From positions 372,001-436,000 of the forward strand of contig JAYRVF010000011.1 in NCBI GenBank assembly GCA_041918675.1: DNA of 64,000 bases, in the 5' to 3' direction. Both the position numbers and the translations under genes were made by a program. This document shows positions 62,055 through 64,000 of this stretch, in pieces. Origin of the DNA: SCUB01 sp041918675 (GTDB lineage Bacteria; Pseudomonadota; Alphaproteobacteria; Rhizobiales; Xanthobacteraceae). Positions within the stretch are counted from its first letter, which is position 1; each line of letters opens with the position of its first letter. The notes under the pieces were generated by a model. That model ran no database searches. It worked only from the letters and a program-made list of their open reading frames with translations, and was not told the origin of the DNA.

Positions 62055-63568
62055 GGGACAACGAAACAGCCGGAACAGACCCGCGGCCGGGGCCGACGAT
62101 CGACGAAATCTTCAGCCGCCTCGTCGCGCGCCGTCCCGACGACATCGCGCTGGTCGACTGCGCCGACAAGCCGCGCGTGACCGGCGAGCGCGCTCGGCGC
62201 CTGACCTTCGCCGAAGCGGATCGCGCGGTCGCCGCGATCGCCGAGCAACTCGGCCATGGCGGGCTCACGGCGGGTTCCGTCGTCGCCTTGCAGATGGCCA
62301 ATACGGTCGAATACCCATTGGCGCTGCTCGCGATCCTGCGCGCCGGCATGGTGGCCGCTCCATTGCCGCAACTCTGGCGGCAGGCCGATCTCGTCGACGC
62401 GCTCAATCGCATCGGCGCGCGCGGCTTCGTCTGCGCGGGCACGATCGACGGCGTCGACCACGGTACCATCGCCATGAACGCGGCGGCGGAAGTCTTCTCG
62501 ATCCGCCATGTCTGCGGCTTCGGCGCCAACATTGCCGACGGCGTCACGCCGCTCGACATCGACGCCTCGCCCCTCGCCCCGCCATCGCCGCCGGCCGAGG
62601 GCGACGCCCGCCGCGCCGCGATCGTCACCTTCGATCTGACCGCCCAGGGCCGGCGCGCCGTTCCGCGCAACCACGCCCAGCTCATCGCCGGCGCGCTCGC
62701 GATTTCGCTCGAATGCGGACACGCGGCCGGCGGCGCGATGCTGTCGACGCTCGCGCCATCTTCCTTCGCCGCGCTCGCCGCGGGCTTCGTCATGTGGCTC
62801 CTGCGCGGGGCCACGCTCGTCCCGCATCAGCCGTTCGACGAGGACGTGCTGAGGGCGATGCTCCGGGACGAGGCAATCGACACGCTCGTCGTCCCCGCGC
62901 CGCTTGCCACGCGCATGGCCGACGGCGGTCCGCTCGCCGAGGCGGCGATGCTACGCACCGTCGTCGGCATCTGGCGCAATCCCGAACAGGTCGCGTCAAG
63001 CGCGCCTTGGGTGGGCCCGTCCGCGCTGACGGACGTCTATGCTTTCGGCGAGATCGGATTGTTCGCCGCCCAACGAACGCCGGACGGTCATCCCGCCCCG
63101 ATCGCGCCCGGCCCGCATGGCGCGCCGCGCGCTTCAAGCCGCGCGCCCATCGTCGGCGAGGCCCTGCTGACGCCGGAAGGCAGGCTCGCGCTGCGCGGAC
63201 CGATGGTGCCGCTCATCGCCTATGCCGCGACCGGGCACGCCGTCCGGGAGCGAGATCGCGGCGAACCGATTTTCGCGGATACGGGTTACGGCGCGCGGGT
63301 CGACCGGGCGACGGGCACGTTGCAACTGACCAACCCGCCCGCCGGCATCGTCAATGTCGGCGGCTACCGCTTTCTCGATCGCGACCTGCAGGCGCTGGCG
63401 CGCAATCTCGACGAGACGGCCGTGCTGACGAGCCTGCCCGATCGATTCAACGGCCATCGCCTTGGCGGGCGTGCCGGCGACAATCGCCGCGCCCGCGCCG
63501 CGCTCGCCGAATTGGGGCTGAACCCGCTCGTCGTCGACGCCTTCAGGGACGGCGCGCCGCCGACGTGA
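62051..63568 (+). CDS. Degenerate acyl-adenylate-forming (AMP-binding) family protein
   Basis: 505 residues with the architecture of class-I acyl-CoA synthetases (LTFAEADRAVAAIAEQL, VVALQMANTVEYPLALLAILRAGMVAAPLP). The ATP phosphate-binding motif that normally reads TSGTTGxPKG is replaced by VTFDLTAQGRRAVPRN (residues 192-207). The YGxTE motif reads VYAFGEIG. The C-terminal catalytic lysine motif is absent. TGTLQLTNPPAGIVNVGGYRF remains close to the A8 hinge. It may be a pseudoenzyme, or use another chemistry. It is co-translated with the solute-binding protein, suggesting a shared role in uptake or sensing of its ligand. Confidence 0.8.
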   Translation: MRDNETAGTDPRPGPTIDEIFSRLVARRPDDIALVDCADKPRVTGERARRLTFAEADRAVAAIAEQLGHGGLTAGSVVALQMANTVEYPLALLAILRAGMVAAPLPQLWRQADLVDALNRIGARGFVCAGTIDGVDHGTIAMNAAAEVFSIRHVCGFGANIADGVTPLDIDASPLAPPSPPAEGDARRAAIVTFDLTAQGRRAVPRNHAQLIAGALAISLECGHAAGGAMLSTLAPSSFAALAAGFVMWLLRGATLVPHQPFDEDVLRAMLRDEAIDTLVVPAPLATRMADGGPLAEAAMLRTVVGIWRNPEQVASSAPWVGPSALTDVYAFGEIGLFAAQRTPDGHPAPIAPGPHGAPRASSRAPIVGEALLTPEGRLALRGPMVPLIAYAATGHAVRERDRGEPIFADTGYGARVDRATGTLQLTNPPAGIVNVGGYRFLDRDLQALARNLDETAVLTSLPDRFNGHRLGGRAGDNRRARAALAELGLNPLVVDAFRDGAPPT

Positions 63569-63688
63569 GCGCGGCACGCGCTCCGGCACCGGCTTCGCGG
63601 CGACGCGCAAATCCGGCGAATGCCATTGACCCGTCATTAAGACCCATCCGGTAGCTTGATCGATCAGGATCGCGGGAGCCGGATTTTC

Positions 63689-64000
63689 ATGCAGGGTGCC
63701 ATTCTCGTCGTGTCGTCGGACGACGCGCCGCAACTGACCGACGCCCTTGGCGACGGCGGCGCTTTCACGATCGCGCGGGCGCATTGGCCGGAGGCGATCA
63801 AGAAACTGGGCCAGGTCAAGCCCGTCGCCGTGGTTGCCGTGACGGAAGGCGCGCGGCCCGACCTCGTCTCGGTGCTCGCCGCCGCCGTGGGCCGGCTTGA
63901 GCCCTATGTCCCGATGGTCGCGGTGGGGAAATCCGCCGACCTCGCGCCGAATGTCCTGCCCTTCTCCGCTTCGCCCGTGACCGGCGCCGACACCCTGCGC
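63689..64000 (+). CDS. N-terminal part of an unknown protein, possible receiver-like domain
   Basis: Cut by the window end; 104 codons visible from ATG 63689. The opening AILVVSSDDAPQLTDALGDGGAF, then VKPVAVVAVTEG and PYVPMVAVG, resembles a response-regulator receiver fold, but the usual phospho-acceptor aspartate is not evident at the end of the third strand. In alphaproteobacteria such receiver-like domains often precede GGDEF or EAL modules, which cannot be checked here. Confidence 0.5.
   Translation, partial: MQGAILVVSSDDAPQLTDALGDGGAFTIARAHWPEAIKKLGQVKPVAVVAVTEGARPDLVSVLAAAVGRLEPYVPMVAVGKSADLAPNVLPFSASPVTGADTLR

Overview
This 64 kb window is chromosomal DNA of a high-GC alphaproteobacterium, most likely of the order Hyphomicrobiales (Rhizobiales). 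The evidence is gene content and order: dusB(nifR3)-ntrB-ntrC-ntrY-ntrX-dat-hfq-hflX-mazG, an ispDF fusion, a PopZ-type polar organiser, an IalB-family protein, phosphatidylcholine synthase, and an rlpA / D,D-carboxypeptidase / tmk / holB / metG / tatD / MBL cluster. I cannot name a genus. The sequence is almost all housekeeping, with GC by eye near two thirds. Only a few short stretches deviate.

Layout. 1-12.2 kb: cysteine synthase, cyclopropane-fatty-acid synthase, then an OprM/NodT lipoprotein with an MdtABC-like RND efflux operon whose last gene runs into an antisense tRNA-Asn. 12.2-17.5 kb: FkbM methyltransferase, tRNA-Cys, a PCMT-family methyltransferase, a TolC-like channel and popZ. 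The last three genes each have a short tandem array in the leader. 17.8-24.6 kb: valS (with a 420 bp low-GC patch), 3-methyladenine glycosylase, lipA, a COQ10-like START protein, cinA/pncC and ispDF. 25-36.3 kb: the nitrogen/redox regulatory block dusB-ntrBC, ntrYX, dat, hfq, hflX, mazG, with a well-spaced sigma-54 promoter candidate ahead of dusB. 36.3-46.6 kb: GST, queC plus a queuosine-precursor transporter, then a long minus-strand cluster running from rlpA down to an MBL hydrolase. 47.0-50.4 kb: the one clear accessory segment. It holds tRNA-Ser, a divergent XRE regulator and EVE-like/PD-(D/E)XK nuclease pair, a complete IS3-family element and a decapitated gene. 50.4-64 kb: PNPOx-like protein, RraA-like protein, rimO, quinone oxidoreductase, TerC, phosphatidylcholine synthase, a UbiH-type hydroxylase, an AEC transporter, hspQ, IalB, then a periplasmic substrate-binding protein translationally coupled to a degenerate acyl-adenylate-forming protein, and a truncated ORF at the window end.

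Functional links. Efflux (MdtABC-like plus two outer-membrane channels), envelope modification (Cfa, Pcs, D,D-carboxypeptidase, RlpA, IalB) and nitrogen control (NtrBC, NtrYX, Hfq) are the main themes. Many neighbours are translationally coupled by ATGA overlaps (dusB/ntrB, ispDF/cinA, tmk/holB, tatD/MBL, pcs/terC, SBP/acyl-adenylate protein).

The strongest candidates for something new are: (1) the XRE plus EVE-like/NucS-like nuclease pair, with two perfect inverted repeats at the regulator start, resembling a small self-regulated modification-dependent restriction module beside tRNA-Ser; (2) a recurring pattern of short tandem repeats just upstream of start codons at five genes, most strikingly at ispDF, where the start-codon module itself is repeated to give overlapping seven-codon upstream ORFs; (3) the in-frame low-GC patch in valS; and (4) the substrate-binding protein / degenerate acyl-adenylate pair.
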